From positions 3,348,001 through 3,412,000 of the forward strand of contig NZ_JAPNKC010000001.1 of NCBI RefSeq assembly GCF_026626705.1: a DNA stretch of 64,000 nucleotides, written 5' to 3'. Shown piece after piece: positions 18,075 through 26,205 of this stretch. The notes below the pieces were generated by a model, which was not told the origin of the DNA, searched no databases, and saw only the letters and a list, made by a program, of their open reading frames with translations. Source of the DNA: Pyxidicoccus sp. MSG2 (lineage in GTDB: Bacteria; Myxococcota; Myxococcia; Myxococcales; Myxococcaceae). The position numbers and the translations under genes are program-made. Every line of letters starts with the position of its first letter. Position 1 is the first letter of the stretch.

Positions 18075-19130
18075 GTGGCCCGCTCCCGCCCACACCTCCT
18101 GCTTGCCCTCTGCGTGCTCGCCGCCGGCCCCGCGCCCGCGGCCGAGTGGGAGGGCGCGCTGAAGGCCACCAGCCGGATGATGGTGGACACCAACGCGTCC
18201 CGCGACTTCTCCGACGCCGCCACCGCGGCCAACAACGGCCTGGACGGGGCCTTCAGCCTGCTCGGCTCCGCGGAGGGGCGCGGCACCTTCGAGCGCTCGC
18301 AACTGGTGGGCCGCTACGAGTTGGGCGTGCGCAAGTACCTGGGCTTCACGGACGAGGACACGCTGGTGCAGGCCGGTGCCCTGGAGGGCTCGCTCGCGCT
18401 GGGCGCCGAGTTCGGCGTCGGCCTGGAGGGCCACGCGAAGGACCGGCGCGGTGGCTCGCGGGCGTACTCCGATTTGGGGACGAGCGCCTTCGTCGAGTAC
18501 GCCCCCGACGTGCGCCTGGCGCTGCGCCTGCGCGCGGGGGCCCGGCGCTTCGTGTACCGGCCGGACGCCACCGCCAACTTCGGCGGCCCGGAGGTGGGCG
18601 TGCTGGGCCGCTACCGCTTCGACCGCCGGCACAGCGTGTCCCTCTTCGGAGACTGGGGCTCACGGGGCTACGGCACCCAGGCGCGGCCGCGGCCCGGAAC
18701 GACGGTGGCCTCCCCGGGCCGGCGCGAGGACGGCGCCCTCACCGCTGGCGCCTCCTACAACTACCGGGGCCCCGTGGCGCTGGGCCTGACGTACGCCTAC
18801 CAGGAGTCCTCCTCCAACAGCTTCGGGGAGACGGTGCTGCGGCACCGCGTCACGGGCAACGCCGGACTGCGCCTGCCCTGGCGGATGACGCTGCTGGCCC
18901 AGGGCTCGCTGGGCTTCAGCACCTACCCGGACGGCATCTTCCTCTCCCCCGAAATCATCCTCGTGGAAGAGGACGAGGGGCAGAACTCCGTCTCCCTGAA
19001 GCTGGCCCGCCCCGTGACGGAGAAGGTGGACGCGGAGGTGTCCTGGGGCCTGTGGAGCACGCGGCTGCCCCGCAACGGGCTCACCTACACGCGCCAGGTC
19101 TTCGGCATGGGCTTCACCTGGCGCGACTGA
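18075..19130 (+). CDS. Outer-membrane beta-barrel-like protein
   Basis: 351 residues from a GTG start. A signal peptide (RSRPHLLLALCVLAAGPAPA) is followed by alternating polar/hydrophobic strands such as SQLVGRYELGVRKYLGF, FVEYAPDVRLALRLRAGARR and VALGLTYAYQES, and the chain ends with Phe-rich GMGFTWRD, close to the aromatic C-terminal strand used by barrel insertion machinery. It is probably a 12-16 strand barrel, function unknown. GTG 18075 is chosen because the signal peptide begins there; no clear ribosome-binding site exists. An open frame running back to 17085 is antisense to, or out of phase with, neighbouring genes. Confidence 0.75.
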   Translation: MARSRPHLLLALCVLAAGPAPAAEWEGALKATSRMMVDTNASRDFSDAATAANNGLDGAFSLLGSAEGRGTFERSQLVGRYELGVRKYLGFTDEDTLVQAGALEGSLALGAEFGVGLEGHAKDRRGGSRAYSDLGTSAFVEYAPDVRLALRLRAGARRFVYRPDATANFGGPEVGVLGRYRFDRRHSVSLFGDWGSRGYGTQARPRPGTTVASPGRREDGALTAGASYNYRGPVALGLTYAYQESSSNSFGETVLRHRVTGNAGLRLPWRMTLLAQGSLGFSTYPDGIFLSPEIILVEEDEGQNSVSLKLARPVTEKVDAEVSWGLWSTRLPRNGLTYTRQVFGMGFTWRD

Positions 19131-19140
19131 CGGGGTGACT

Positions 19141-19455
19141 TCAGCCCAGGTCGGCGATGCGCTCGTCGATTTCCTCGGCGAGGCCGGGGTGTCCCTGGGA
19201 CAGGGCGTGCGCCTTCGCCCGGCCGAGCACCTCCCGGGCCTTCTCCGTCTCCCCGGCCCCGGCCCAGGCGTCGCCCAGGGCCACGAGGGCGGCGGCGTAC
19301 CCCGGGTCCAGCCGGACGGCGGACTCCAGGGCCCGGGCCGCCTCGGCGTATTCCCGACGCTCCAGGTACAGCTTCCCCAGGGAGAAGTGGCTCATGGGGG
19401 AGTCTGGGAAGTTGGCCACCATCTTCTTGAACTGCTCCAGCCGGGCGTCGCTCAT
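19141..19455 (-). CDS. Small TPR protein
   Basis: 104 residues made almost entirely of two to three TPR-like helices pairs: SHFSLGKLYLERREYAEAARALESAVRLDPG and AALVALGDAWAGAGETEKAREVL fit the TPR pattern. Such proteins bind partners through the superhelix groove. No signal peptide is present from the ATG at 19455; an open extension to 19812 overlaps rsfS and is not TPR-like. It converges on the beta-barrel gene with 10 bases between and is divergent from rsfS. Confidence 0.8.
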   Translation of the reverse strand: MSDARLEQFKKMVANFPDSPMSHFSLGKLYLERREYAEAARALESAVRLDPGYAAALVALGDAWAGAGETEKAREVLGRAKAHALSQGHPGLAEEIDERIADLG

Positions 19456-19516
19456 GGACAACAGGAGATAGAGGACCGCTGTCCCCTTGCCAAGGGTGCG
19501 GTAGGGTGCGCGGCAC

Positions 19517-20074
19517 ATGGCCACAAAGAAGAAGACGAGCGCGAAAAAGAGCGCCGGCAGGACACCGGCGAAGAAGAAGACGGCGGGCAAGGCTCCCGCG
19601 GGCAGGGGGCCTGCGGGCAAGAAGGCCCCCGCGCGCAAGAAGACGGCGGGCCGGGCCCCTCTGCGCGCCAAGAAGGCGAGGCTGCCACCCGCCCCGCAGC
19701 AGAAGGCGGGCCCCGCGGAGAACCCCCAGGCGAAGGCGCTGGCCCAGCGCATCGGCCAGCTCCTCGTGGACAAGAAGGCACTGGACGTCGTCATCCTCGA
19801 CGTGCGGGGCATGACGTCCTACGCGGACTACTTCGTCATCGCCTCCGGCGAGAGCGACCGCCAGGTGAGCGCCATGGCGGACAACGTCCAGGTGCAGCTC
19901 AAGACGCCCGACGAGGGCGGCCACCGTCCCATCGGCACCGAGGGCCTGGAGACGGGCCAGTGGGTGCTGCTGGACTACGGCGAGGTGGTGGCGCACCTGT
20001 TCCTCTCGGACCTGCGCGCGCACTATGACCTCGAGGGCCTCTGGGCCGACGCGGCGCGGGAGAAGGTGGCCTGA
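19517..20074 (+). CDS. rsfS: Ribosome silencing factor RsfS with a Lys/Ala-rich N-terminal tail
   Basis: 185 residues. Residues ~70-180 are the RsfS/Iojap domain ([35 protein letters not shown] ... [15 protein letters not shown]), which binds ribosomal protein uL14 and blocks subunit joining in starved cells. The preceding ~63 residues are an unusual basic tail of AKK, PAKKK and APARKK units, like histone H1 or bacterial nucleoid-protein tails. Typical RsfS is ~105-120 residues, so the tail is an addition. The stop overlaps the rlmH start by CTGA, indicating coupled translation of two ribosome-linked genes. Confidence 0.93.
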   Translation: MATKKKTSAKKSAGRTPAKKKTAGKAPAGRGPAGKKAPARKKTAGRAPLRAKKARLPPAPQQKAGPAENPQAKALAQRIGQLLVDKKALDVVILDVRGMTSYADYFVIASGESDRQVSAMADNVQVQLKTPDEGGHRPIGTEGLETGQWVLLDYGEVVAHLFLSDLRAHYDLEGLWADAAREKVA

Positions 20075-20535
20075 AAGTCAGGCTCCTCTCCATCGGCAAG
20101 GACCGCTCGGGCCTGTATGAGCCCGCGGTCCAGGAGTACGCCAAACGCCTGGGGCACTACACCCGCTTCGAGCTGGTGGAGCTGCCCGAGGCCAGCGGCA
20201 AGAAGCTCAAGCCGGGCGAGGCGAAGGCGGCGGAGGCCGACGCGATTCTCGCGAAGCGCAAGCCGCAGGACTGGCTGATTGCGCTGGACGAGCGCGGCTC
20301 GCTGCTCGACTCGGTGGAGCTGAGCCGCTACGTGGCCAAGGCGCAGACGGGCGCCAAGGATCTGCTCTTCATCATCGGCGGCGACGAGGGGCTGGATACG
20401 CGGGTGCGTGACGCGGCGAACCTCACGCTGTCCCTGTCGAAGATGACGCTGCCGCACCGGCTGGCGCGGGTGGTGCTCATCGAGCAGCTCTACCGCGCCT
20501 TCACCATCCTCAAGGGCGAGCCCTACCACAAGTAG
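20071..20535 (+). CDS. rlmH: 23S rRNA pseudouridine1915 N3-methyltransferase RlmH, apparent CTG start
   Basis: 154 residues, the normal length. The protein reads (M)[19 protein letters not shown] ... LIALDERG ... FIIGGDEGL ... [27 protein letters not shown] ... YHK, which are the SPOUT-fold motifs and C-terminus of RlmH. It methylates pseudouridine 1915 in helix 69 of 23S rRNA. No ATG, GTG or TTG exists in frame between the upstream stop at 20026 and residue 36, and starting there would remove the first beta strand. CTG at 20071 gives the expected N-terminus, has GGGAGAAGG ending four bases upstream, and overlaps the rsfS stop as CTGA. Confidence 0.9.
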   Translation: MKVRLLSIGKDRSGLYEPAVQEYAKRLGHYTRFELVELPEASGKKLKPGEAKAAEADAILAKRKPQDWLIALDERGSLLDSVELSRYVAKAQTGAKDLLFIIGGDEGLDTRVRDAANLTLSLSKMTLPHRLARVVLIEQLYRAFTILKGEPYHK

Positions 20536-20541
20536 GCGGCC

Positions 20542-20580
20542 GGGCAGGCCCGGGAACTCCGAGCCTGTCCGGGCCTGCCC
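20542..20580 (+). terminator. Strong stem-loop after rlmH
   Basis: GGGCAGGCCCGG (20542-20553) and CCGGGCCTGCCC (20569-20580) form a perfect 12-bp stem around a 15-base loop, starting 7 bases after the rlmH stop and before the RtcB gene. There is no T-run, as often in high-GC genomes, so it is a terminator-like structure or an mRNA 3'-end stabiliser. Confidence 0.6.
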
Positions 20581-20616
20581 CGTCAGGGCGCCGCCAGGCG
20601 TGGCGTCTGCGGGGGC

Positions 20617-21771
20617 ATGAGCACCGCCGCCTCCTCCGCCACCCCTTCCTCCGCGCCCCCGGCGCACGTCCGCGTCATCGCCTCGCCCCAGTCGTGGGTG
20701 GAGGGCGAGGCGGTGCGACAACTCGAAGCCATGGCGCGGCTGCCCGGCATGCGCCTGGCGGTGGGGCTTCCGGACCTGCACCCCGGCAAGGGCGCACCGG
20801 TGGGCGCCGCCTTCACCTCCGAGGGCTTCCTCTATCCCTACCTCGTCGGCAACGACATCGGCTGTGGCATGGGGCTCTTCGACGTGGACCTGCTGGCGCG
20901 CAAGGCGAAGGCGGAGCGGTGGGCGGCGAAGCTGGATTTGGAGGGGCCGTGGAGCGGGGACGTGGACGGCTTTCTCTCGGAGCATGGGGTGAAGGCCACC
21001 GGCTTCGAGGCGGCGCTGGGCACGGTGGGCGGCGGCAACCACTTCGCGGAGGTACAGCGGGTGGACGCGGTGCACGACGCGGAGGCCTTCGCGGCGCTGG
21101 GGCTGGCGGCGGACCGGCTGCTCCTGCTGGTGCACTCGGGCTCGCGCGGCCTGGGTGAGGCGATTCTTCGCTCCCACGTGGACCGGCACGCGGCGGGTGG
21201 GCTGGTGGATGACTCGGCGGAGGCGCGGGCGTATCTGACGCGGCATGACCACGCGGTGGAGTGGGCCCGGGCCAACCGGGCGCTGGTGGCAAGGCGGGTG
21301 CTGGACGGCATCGGAGCCCTGGGCCGGCGGGTGTTGGATGTCTGCCACAACAGCGTCACCCCGCTGAAGGTGGAAGGGCGCACGCAGTGGCTGCACCGCA
21401 AGGGCGCGGCGCCGTCGGACGAGGGCCCGGTGGTGATTCCCGGCAGTCGCGGCGCGCTGAGCTACCTGGTGGCGCCGGTGGGAGACGGGACGGTCAGCGC
21501 GCACAGCCTGGCGCACGGCGCCGGCCGCAAGTGGACGCGCACCGCCGCCCGCGAGCGCATCAAGGAGCGCTTCACCGCCGAGTCCCTCACGCGGACCTCC
21601 TTCAAGAGCCACGTGGTGTGTGAGAACAAGGACCTGCTCTTCGAGGAGGCGCCGCAAGCGTACAAGACCATCGACCGGGTGGTGACGGACCTGGTGGAGG
21701 CGGGCCTGGTGCGGGTGGTGGCCACGCTGGCCCCGGTGCTGACGTACAAGACGCGCGCCCGGGGGGAGTGA
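20617..21771 (+). CDS. RtcB-family RNA ligase homologue (RtcB2 / release-factor-H-associated type)
   Basis: 384 residues, shorter than the ~408-residue E. coli RtcB. Conserved elements: PDLHPGKGAPVGAAF, metal-binding Cys83 in GNDIGCGM, GTVGGGNHF, HSGSRGLG, CHNS, PGSRG and the guanylylated His300 in AHGAGR. RtcB joins 2',3'-cyclic phosphate and 5'-OH RNA ends using GTP and Mn2+. The length and motif spacing resemble the form often found next to prfH, whose product hydrolyses peptides on damaged ribosomes; no prfH is adjacent here. All metal and nucleophile residues I can place are present, so activity is expected. Confidence 0.88.
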   Translation: MSTAASSATPSSAPPAHVRVIASPQSWVEGEAVRQLEAMARLPGMRLAVGLPDLHPGKGAPVGAAFTSEGFLYPYLVGNDIGCGMGLFDVDLLARKAKAERWAAKLDLEGPWSGDVDGFLSEHGVKATGFEAALGTVGGGNHFAEVQRVDAVHDAEAFAALGLAADRLLLLVHSGSRGLGEAILRSHVDRHAAGGLVDDSAEARAYLTRHDHAVEWARANRALVARRVLDGIGALGRRVLDVCHNSVTPLKVEGRTQWLHRKGAAPSDEGPVVIPGSRGALSYLVAPVGDGTVSAHSLAHGAGRKWTRTAARERIKERFTAESLTRTSFKSHVVCENKDLLFEEAPQAYKTIDRVVTDLVEAGLVRVVATLAPVLTYKTRARGE

Positions 21772-21849
21772 CGGCTTCCTGGCCGCCAGGTTGAGGGGCT
21801 GGCGCTTTTTGTCCTCTCCGCCCGCCGCCCCCATGGTTAGGGTTCGGGC

Positions 21850-23391
21850 ATGACTCCCGCGCACAAGGTCCTGCTCTGCATCCTGGACGGCTGGGGCATC
21901 CGCCAGGAGCGAGATGCGAACGCCATCCTCCTGGCCGGCACGCCCCACCTCGACAAGCTGGCGAGCCCCTACCCCTTCACCGAGCTGCAGACGGCAGGAC
22001 TGGCCGTGGGCCTGCCCGAGGGGCAGATGGGCAACTCGGAGGTGGGCCACACCAACATCGGCGCCGGCCGCATCGTCTACCAGGACCTGGTGCGCATCAA
22101 CCGCGCGGCCGAGTCCGGTGAGCTGGGACAGAACCCCGTGCTGCGCGCGGCCATGGACGGCGTGAAGGCCGACGGCAAGGCGCTGCACCTGCTCGGGCTG
22201 GTGTCTCCGGGGGGCGTGCACTCGTCCATGGAGCACCTGTATGCGCTCCTGCGTGCCGCGCGCGAGCGGGGCGTCCCCCACGTCTACGTGCACGCCTTCC
22301 TGGACGGGCGCGACACGCCGCCGCAGAGCGCGCTGGGCTACGTGGAGGAATTGGAGCGCTTCCTCCACGAGACACACGCGGGCCGCATCGCCACGGTGAG
22401 CGGGCGCTACTACGCCATGGACCGCGACAAGCGGTGGGACCGGGTGCACCTGGCCTACGAGGCGCTGGTGTACGGCCGCGGCCCCAGGGCGCCGGACGCG
22501 CTGAGCGCCATCCGTGCGTCCTACGCGGAGAAGGTGACGGACGAGTTCGTGAAGCCCACGGTGCTGGCCAGCGGCGACGGCACGCCGGTGGGCCGCATCC
22601 AGGACGGCGACACGGTGGTCTTCTTCAACTTCCGCGCGGACCGGGCGCGGGAGCTGACGAAGGCGCTCGCGTACCCGGACTTCAAGGAGTTCGACCGGGG
22701 CGGGCTGCGGCTGGGGCGCTACGTGTGCATGACCCAGTACGACGAGACGTTCGATTTGCCGGTGGCCTTCGCGCCGGACCAGCCGCAGGACATCTTCCCG
22801 GAGCTGCTGTCGCAGAAGGGCCTGCGCCAGTTGCGCACGGCGGAGACGGAGAAGTACGCGCACGTGACGTTCTTCTTCAACGGCGGCCGCGAAGTCGTGT
22901 ACCCGGGCGAGGACCGGCACATGGTGCCCAGCCCGCGCGACGTGAAGACCTACGACTTGAAGCCGGAGATGTCCGCGCGCGAGCTGACGGCGGAGCTGGT
23001 GCGGCGGCTCGACTCGGGGACGTACGACTTCGCGCTGGTGAACTTCGCCAACCCGGACATGGTGGGGCACAGCGGCCGGCTGGACGCGACGATGCAGGCG
23101 GTGCGCGTGGTGGACGAGTGCCTGGGCGTGCTGGGCAAGGCGTGCGAGCGCAACGGCTGGGTGATGGCCATCTCCGCCGACCACGGCAACTGCGAGCAGA
23201 TGGTGGACCCGGTGACGGGCGAGCCGCACACCGCGCACACGCTCAACCCGGTGCCCTTCCACCTCATCCACCCGGACTTCCGGGGACAGAAGCTGCGCCC
23301 CGGCATCCTCGCGGACATCGCCCCCACGCTGTGCAAGGTGATGGGGCTGCCGCAGTCGAAGGAGATGAACCGGATGGGGCTGTTCCCTTGA
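21850..23391 (+). CDS. gpmI: 2,3-bisphosphoglycerate-independent phosphoglycerate mutase
   Basis: 513 residues, full length. The alkaline-phosphatase-like fold shows LCILDGWG, nucleophile Ser63 in GQMGNSEVGH, GGVHSSMEHL, HAFLDGRDTPP, SGRYYAMDRDKRWDR, FNFRADRARE, FANPDMVGHSG and SADHGNCEQM, supplying the two Mn2+ sites. It interconverts 3- and 2-phosphoglycerate in glycolysis/gluconeogenesis. The gene stands 13 bases upstream of comF and may share its transcript. Confidence 0.96.
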   Translation: MTPAHKVLLCILDGWGIRQERDANAILLAGTPHLDKLASPYPFTELQTAGLAVGLPEGQMGNSEVGHTNIGAGRIVYQDLVRINRAAESGELGQNPVLRAAMDGVKADGKALHLLGLVSPGGVHSSMEHLYALLRAARERGVPHVYVHAFLDGRDTPPQSALGYVEELERFLHETHAGRIATVSGRYYAMDRDKRWDRVHLAYEALVYGRGPRAPDALSAIRASYAEKVTDEFVKPTVLASGDGTPVGRIQDGDTVVFFNFRADRARELTKALAYPDFKEFDRGGLRLGRYVCMTQYDETFDLPVAFAPDQPQDIFPELLSQKGLRQLRTAETEKYAHVTFFFNGGREVVYPGEDRHMVPSPRDVKTYDLKPEMSARELTAELVRRLDSGTYDFALVNFANPDMVGHSGRLDATMQAVRVVDECLGVLGKACERNGWVMAISADHGNCEQMVDPVTGEPHTAHTLNPVPFHLIHPDFRGQKLRPGILADIAPTLCKVMGLPQSKEMNRMGLFP

Positions 23392-23404
23392 GCACCGAGG
23401 GGCC

Positions 23405-24112
23405 GTGCCGGTGCTGAAGGCGCTGCTGGATTTGCTCTACCCGCCTTCGTGCATCGCCTGCGCGAAGGTGCTGCCGGGCCCGGGGGCGTTCTTCTGCGAG
23501 CCGTGTGACACCGCGCTGGAGCGGCTGCCCCCCGCGTGCTGCCGCACCTGCGCGGAGCCCGGGACATTTCCCGGTGGAGCCTGTCCCCGGTGCCGCGCGG
23601 CGCCGCCTCCGTTCTCCCGGGGGTGGGCGCCGTTCGCGCATGAGGGGCCCGTGGCGCGGGCCATCCACCGGTTCAAGTATGAAGACCACCCGGAGCTGGC
23701 CGCGCCGCTGGGAGAGTTGCTGGCGGGTGAGGCCCGGGCGTTCCTGGGCCGGGCACCGGAGCACGTGGTGGCCCTGCCGCTGCACACGCGCCGCTATCAC
23801 TCGCGCAAGTACGACCAGGCACAGCTCCTCGCGGGGACGCTGGCGAAAGCCACGGGCCGCGAGGCTCCGGTGGGCTGGCTCACGCGCACCCGCGAGACAC
23901 AGCGGCAGGTGGGACTGAGTGAAGCGGAGCGCGCGCACAACGTGGCGGACGCCTTCACTGCGTCCGCCGCCGCGAAGGGCCGCGAGGTGCTGCTGGTGGA
24001 CGACGTCTTCACCACCGGCGCCACCGCACGCGCCGCCGCTACGGCACTTCAGGAAGCCGGCGCCGTCAGGGTCGAGGTGCTGACCGTGGCGCGGGCCTTC
24101 AGCCTGGCCTGA
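23405..24112 (+). CDS. comF: ComF-family phosphoribosyltransferase-like protein
   Basis: 235 residues from GTG. An N-terminal double zinc-ribbon has Cys pairs at CIAC, CEPC, CRTC and CPRC. The PRTase-fold domain has FKYEDHPELA, YDQAQLLA, RTRETQRQVGLSEAERAHN and the PRPP loop VLLVDDVFTTGATARAAA. In naturally competent bacteria ComF helps bring in or process single-stranded DNA; other roles are possible. Its last ~170 bases are duplicated as fragments at 29699-29869 and 35841-35899 next to the chemosensory operon, and the first copy also matches ~50 bases beyond this stop codon. Confidence 0.9.
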   Translation: MPVLKALLDLLYPPSCIACAKVLPGPGAFFCEPCDTALERLPPACCRTCAEPGTFPGGACPRCRAAPPPFSRGWAPFAHEGPVARAIHRFKYEDHPELAAPLGELLAGEARAFLGRAPEHVVALPLHTRRYHSRKYDQAQLLAGTLAKATGREAPVGWLTRTRETQRQVGLSEAERAHNVADAFTASAAAKGREVLLVDDVFTTGATARAAATALQEAGAVRVEVLTVARAFSLA

Positions 24113-24275
24113 GCCGCCCTGAGGCAGGTGAAGTGGCCGGACTCCAGGTGCCGGTCCGTCTGGATGGGACGCGAGGCTGCCGGGTCAGGCGTGGGAGGCC
24201 GCCGAATCCCTCCTGAGGACCTTGCGCAGCCAGGTATCCGCTGCCGCGAGGCCGCAATTGCGTACCAGGGAGGAT

Positions 24276-24304
24276 TAGCTGTGACTAGACTCCAAAAGTA
24301 TAAC
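24276..24304 (+). promoter_or_regulatory. Probable promoter of the pseudokinase gene
   Basis: TATAAC at 24299-24304 is a good -10 element in an AT-rich patch of an otherwise GC-rich gap, with a weak TTAGCT 18 bases upstream. It would start the transcript near 24311, leaving a short leader before the ATG at 24327, with GGAG about 7 bases before the start. Confidence 0.45.
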
Positions 24305-24326
24305 TGCCCCTGCTTCCGGAGTCTCC

Positions 24327-25529
24327 ATGAAAACCCCTGTGACGCCCGTGGCCGCGCCGCACCCGGTTCCCACCTTCATCACCGAAGAGGAGGATGCCCT
24401 CGGAGCGCCGGGCGGGCGCCATACGCTCTTCCATGTGGATGACACGCGCTACGACTTCGTCCGGGTCCTGGAGCAGCGGGATGATGGCGAGGTGCTGATG
24501 CTGGCCGAGCGTCACGAGAAGCACGGGCTGGCGGGCCCCGTCGTCATCCGGCGGGTGCGCAGCCCTTCCACCTTCGAGCGGCGGCAACGACTGGTGGAAG
24601 AGGTGCAACTGGCCTACCGGCTCAATCACCCGGCCATTGCCCAGGTGCATCTCTTCAAGGTCCGGGAGCGCAAGCCGTACGTCATCATGGAGTACGTCGA
24701 CGGACCTACCCTGGATGGTGTCCTGAGCCTCATGGCGATGCGGCACCGGCCTGTCTCCATTCCCTTCGCGCTGCACGTCGGCGCGGAGATTGCCGACGCG
24801 CTTCACCATGCCCACCAGCTCACCGACGACGCGGGCCGGCCGCTGGGGCTGGTGCACCGGGACGTCAGCCCTCGCAACGTCAGCATCAGCAGGAACGGGG
24901 CCGTGAAGCTGACGCACTTCGGGGTCGCCTACTCACGTCTGGTGGGGCGCGAAGTCACGCAAGGGGCCCTCCGCAAAGGGGACGTCGCATATTCCTCACC
25001 GGAGTATCTGAGCCTGCGGAGACTGACGCCCGCCGCCGACCTCTTCTCGCTGGGGCTGGTGTTGCTGGAACTGGCCACGGGGCGCAACCTCTTCCAGGAA
25101 GCCATGGAGGAGATTGCCGAAGCACCGGAAGGCGCGCTGGCGAAGGTGGCTGTGGAAGAGCAACCCTCGCTGCCACTGACCCGGCTTCTCGCGCTCATGG
25201 AGGCCTGCAAGCCGGACGCGGTTGTCCGGGCGGTGGCCGGTCTGCCCCAGGACTTCCAGGCCGTGCTCCAACGTGTCCTGCGACGCGAGCCCGCTGGCCG
25301 TTACGCCACGGCCGGACAGATGCGGGACGCGTTGCGCGCATGTCTCGCGCGCGAATGGCAGACCGGCCCCTACGGACGCCAGGAAGCGGCGGCGGAACTT
25401 GCGCAGCTCATCAGCGAGGCCAGCGCCGCGCGGGACGAAGTGGACCTGGGGGATGAGCGCCTGTTCCCCGCGGGGCTGGAGTCACATGAACTGGACGTTT
25501 CCGCGGGAGGCAGGAAGCGCCGGACATAG
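24327..25529 (+). CDS. Ser/Thr kinase-fold protein, predicted pseudokinase
   Basis: 400 residues. The kinase fold is clear: EEVQLAYRLNHPAIAQVH (helix C), YVIMEYVDGPTL, HRDVSPRN with Asp179, and PEYLSLRRLTPAADLFSLGLVLLEL. Three key positions are changed. The glycine-rich loop is absent (VRVLEQRDDGEVLML), the beta-3 Lys is Arg (VVIRRV, Arg75), and the Mg-binding DFG Asp is His197 (THFG). Loss of all three predicts weak or no catalysis, leaving an ATP-independent scaffold or allosteric partner. There is no transmembrane segment. A complete kinase with membrane anchor is ~0.7 kb downstream beyond the XRE regulator, an obvious partner candidate. Confidence 0.88.
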   Translation: MKTPVTPVAAPHPVPTFITEEEDALGAPGGRHTLFHVDDTRYDFVRVLEQRDDGEVLMLAERHEKHGLAGPVVIRRVRSPSTFERRQRLVEEVQLAYRLNHPAIAQVHLFKVRERKPYVIMEYVDGPTLDGVLSLMAMRHRPVSIPFALHVGAEIADALHHAHQLTDDAGRPLGLVHRDVSPRNVSISRNGAVKLTHFGVAYSRLVGREVTQGALRKGDVAYSSPEYLSLRRLTPAADLFSLGLVLLELATGRNLFQEAMEEIAEAPEGALAKVAVEEQPSLPLTRLLALMEACKPDAVVRAVAGLPQDFQAVLQRVLRREPAGRYATAGQMRDALRACLAREWQTGPYGRQEAAAELAQLISEASAARDEVDLGDERLFPAGLESHELDVSAGGRKRRT

Positions 25530-25574
25530 CGGGCCGCCACGCGCGCGGCGCTCCAGAAACCCTTGGGGCGACGG

Positions 25575-25922
25575 CTAGCGTGACAGCGCGCGGGCCATGA
25601 CGACGAGCGCATCCAGCTTCTCCTCGTCCAGCTCGCGCGCCAGGGTCACCAGCCGGCGCAGCAGCGGCGGCTCCTTCTGCGCGTCGCGCCGGGCCTCCTT
25701 GTCGGGCCGGGCCAGTCCCAGCAGTTCGTCCGTGGGGGTGCGCAGGGCCATGCTCAGGCGGCGCAGCATGCCCGTGCTGGGCACCATCTTCCCGCGCTCC
25801 ACCCGGCTGTAGACCATGGGGTGCATGTCCACCATGGCGGCGACCTCCGCCTGTGTCAGTCCCAGACGCGCCCTCGCTTCGCGCATCGCCTTGCCCACCG
25901 TCATTCCCAGTTGTTCGTCCAT
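25575..25922 (-). CDS. XRE-family helix-turn-helix regulator
   Basis: 115 residues. Residues ~8-65 form a Cro/C1-type HTH (VGKAMREARARLGLTQAEVAAMVDMHPMVYSRVERGKMVPS) followed by a short helical tail (LLRRLVTLARELDEEKLDALVVMARAL) that could dimerise. It lies between two kinase-like genes, convergent with the first and divergent from the second, and a 21-bp inverted repeat at 25995-26015 lies in that divergent gap, so autoregulation and control of the kinase-DUF2381 operon are plausible. Confidence 0.9.
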   Translation of the reverse strand: MDEQLGMTVGKAMREARARLGLTQAEVAAMVDMHPMVYSRVERGKMVPSTGMLRRLSMALRTPTDELLGLARPDKEARRDAQKEPPLLRRLVTLARELDEEKLDALVVMARALSR

Positions 25923-26205
25923 GCGTGCGAGTAAAGGTAGCGCACTGCCACCCGCGTGACTTCATCCGCCGGGCATTCTTTTCCCGGGGCGCGAGCTATA
26001 TCAGGGAGGTATAGCGCGTGATAGACTTCCCGCTTGATAGCGCCGCCCACTGCCGCCCCGTGGTGTGGCTGCCTGGGGTCGTGCGCAGCCGCGCTCCTGG
26101 GCTTGCTACCGCCCACCCACTCCTGGAGGAAGTCCTGATGCGCCTTGGCGGCGCCGGTATTCATGAGGAAGGCAAGGGCGGCGCCGGCCGCCGGGAAGCG
26201 GGCCC
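25923..26205. promoter_or_regulatory. Divergent gap with GCTATA-N9-TATAGC operator candidate
   Basis: GCTATA (25995-26000) and TATAGC (26010-26015) form an inverted repeat in a locally AT-rich stretch between the XRE gene and the kinase operon. Partial repeats TGATAGA and TGATAGC follow at 26020-26040. A short frame from ATG 26138 with GGAGGAAG upstream ends by ATGA overlap on the kinase start and could be a 23-codon coupling leader, but its codon use is poorer than in the real genes here. Confidence 0.45.

Noticed and set aside
20176..20535. GTG start for rlmH
   Set aside because: It would remove the first 35 residues, including the conserved KVRLLSIGK strand.
20023..23271. 1082-codon minus-strand frame
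   Set aside because: Shadow of rlmH, the RtcB gene and gpmI; no motif and implausible His/Arg-rich composition.
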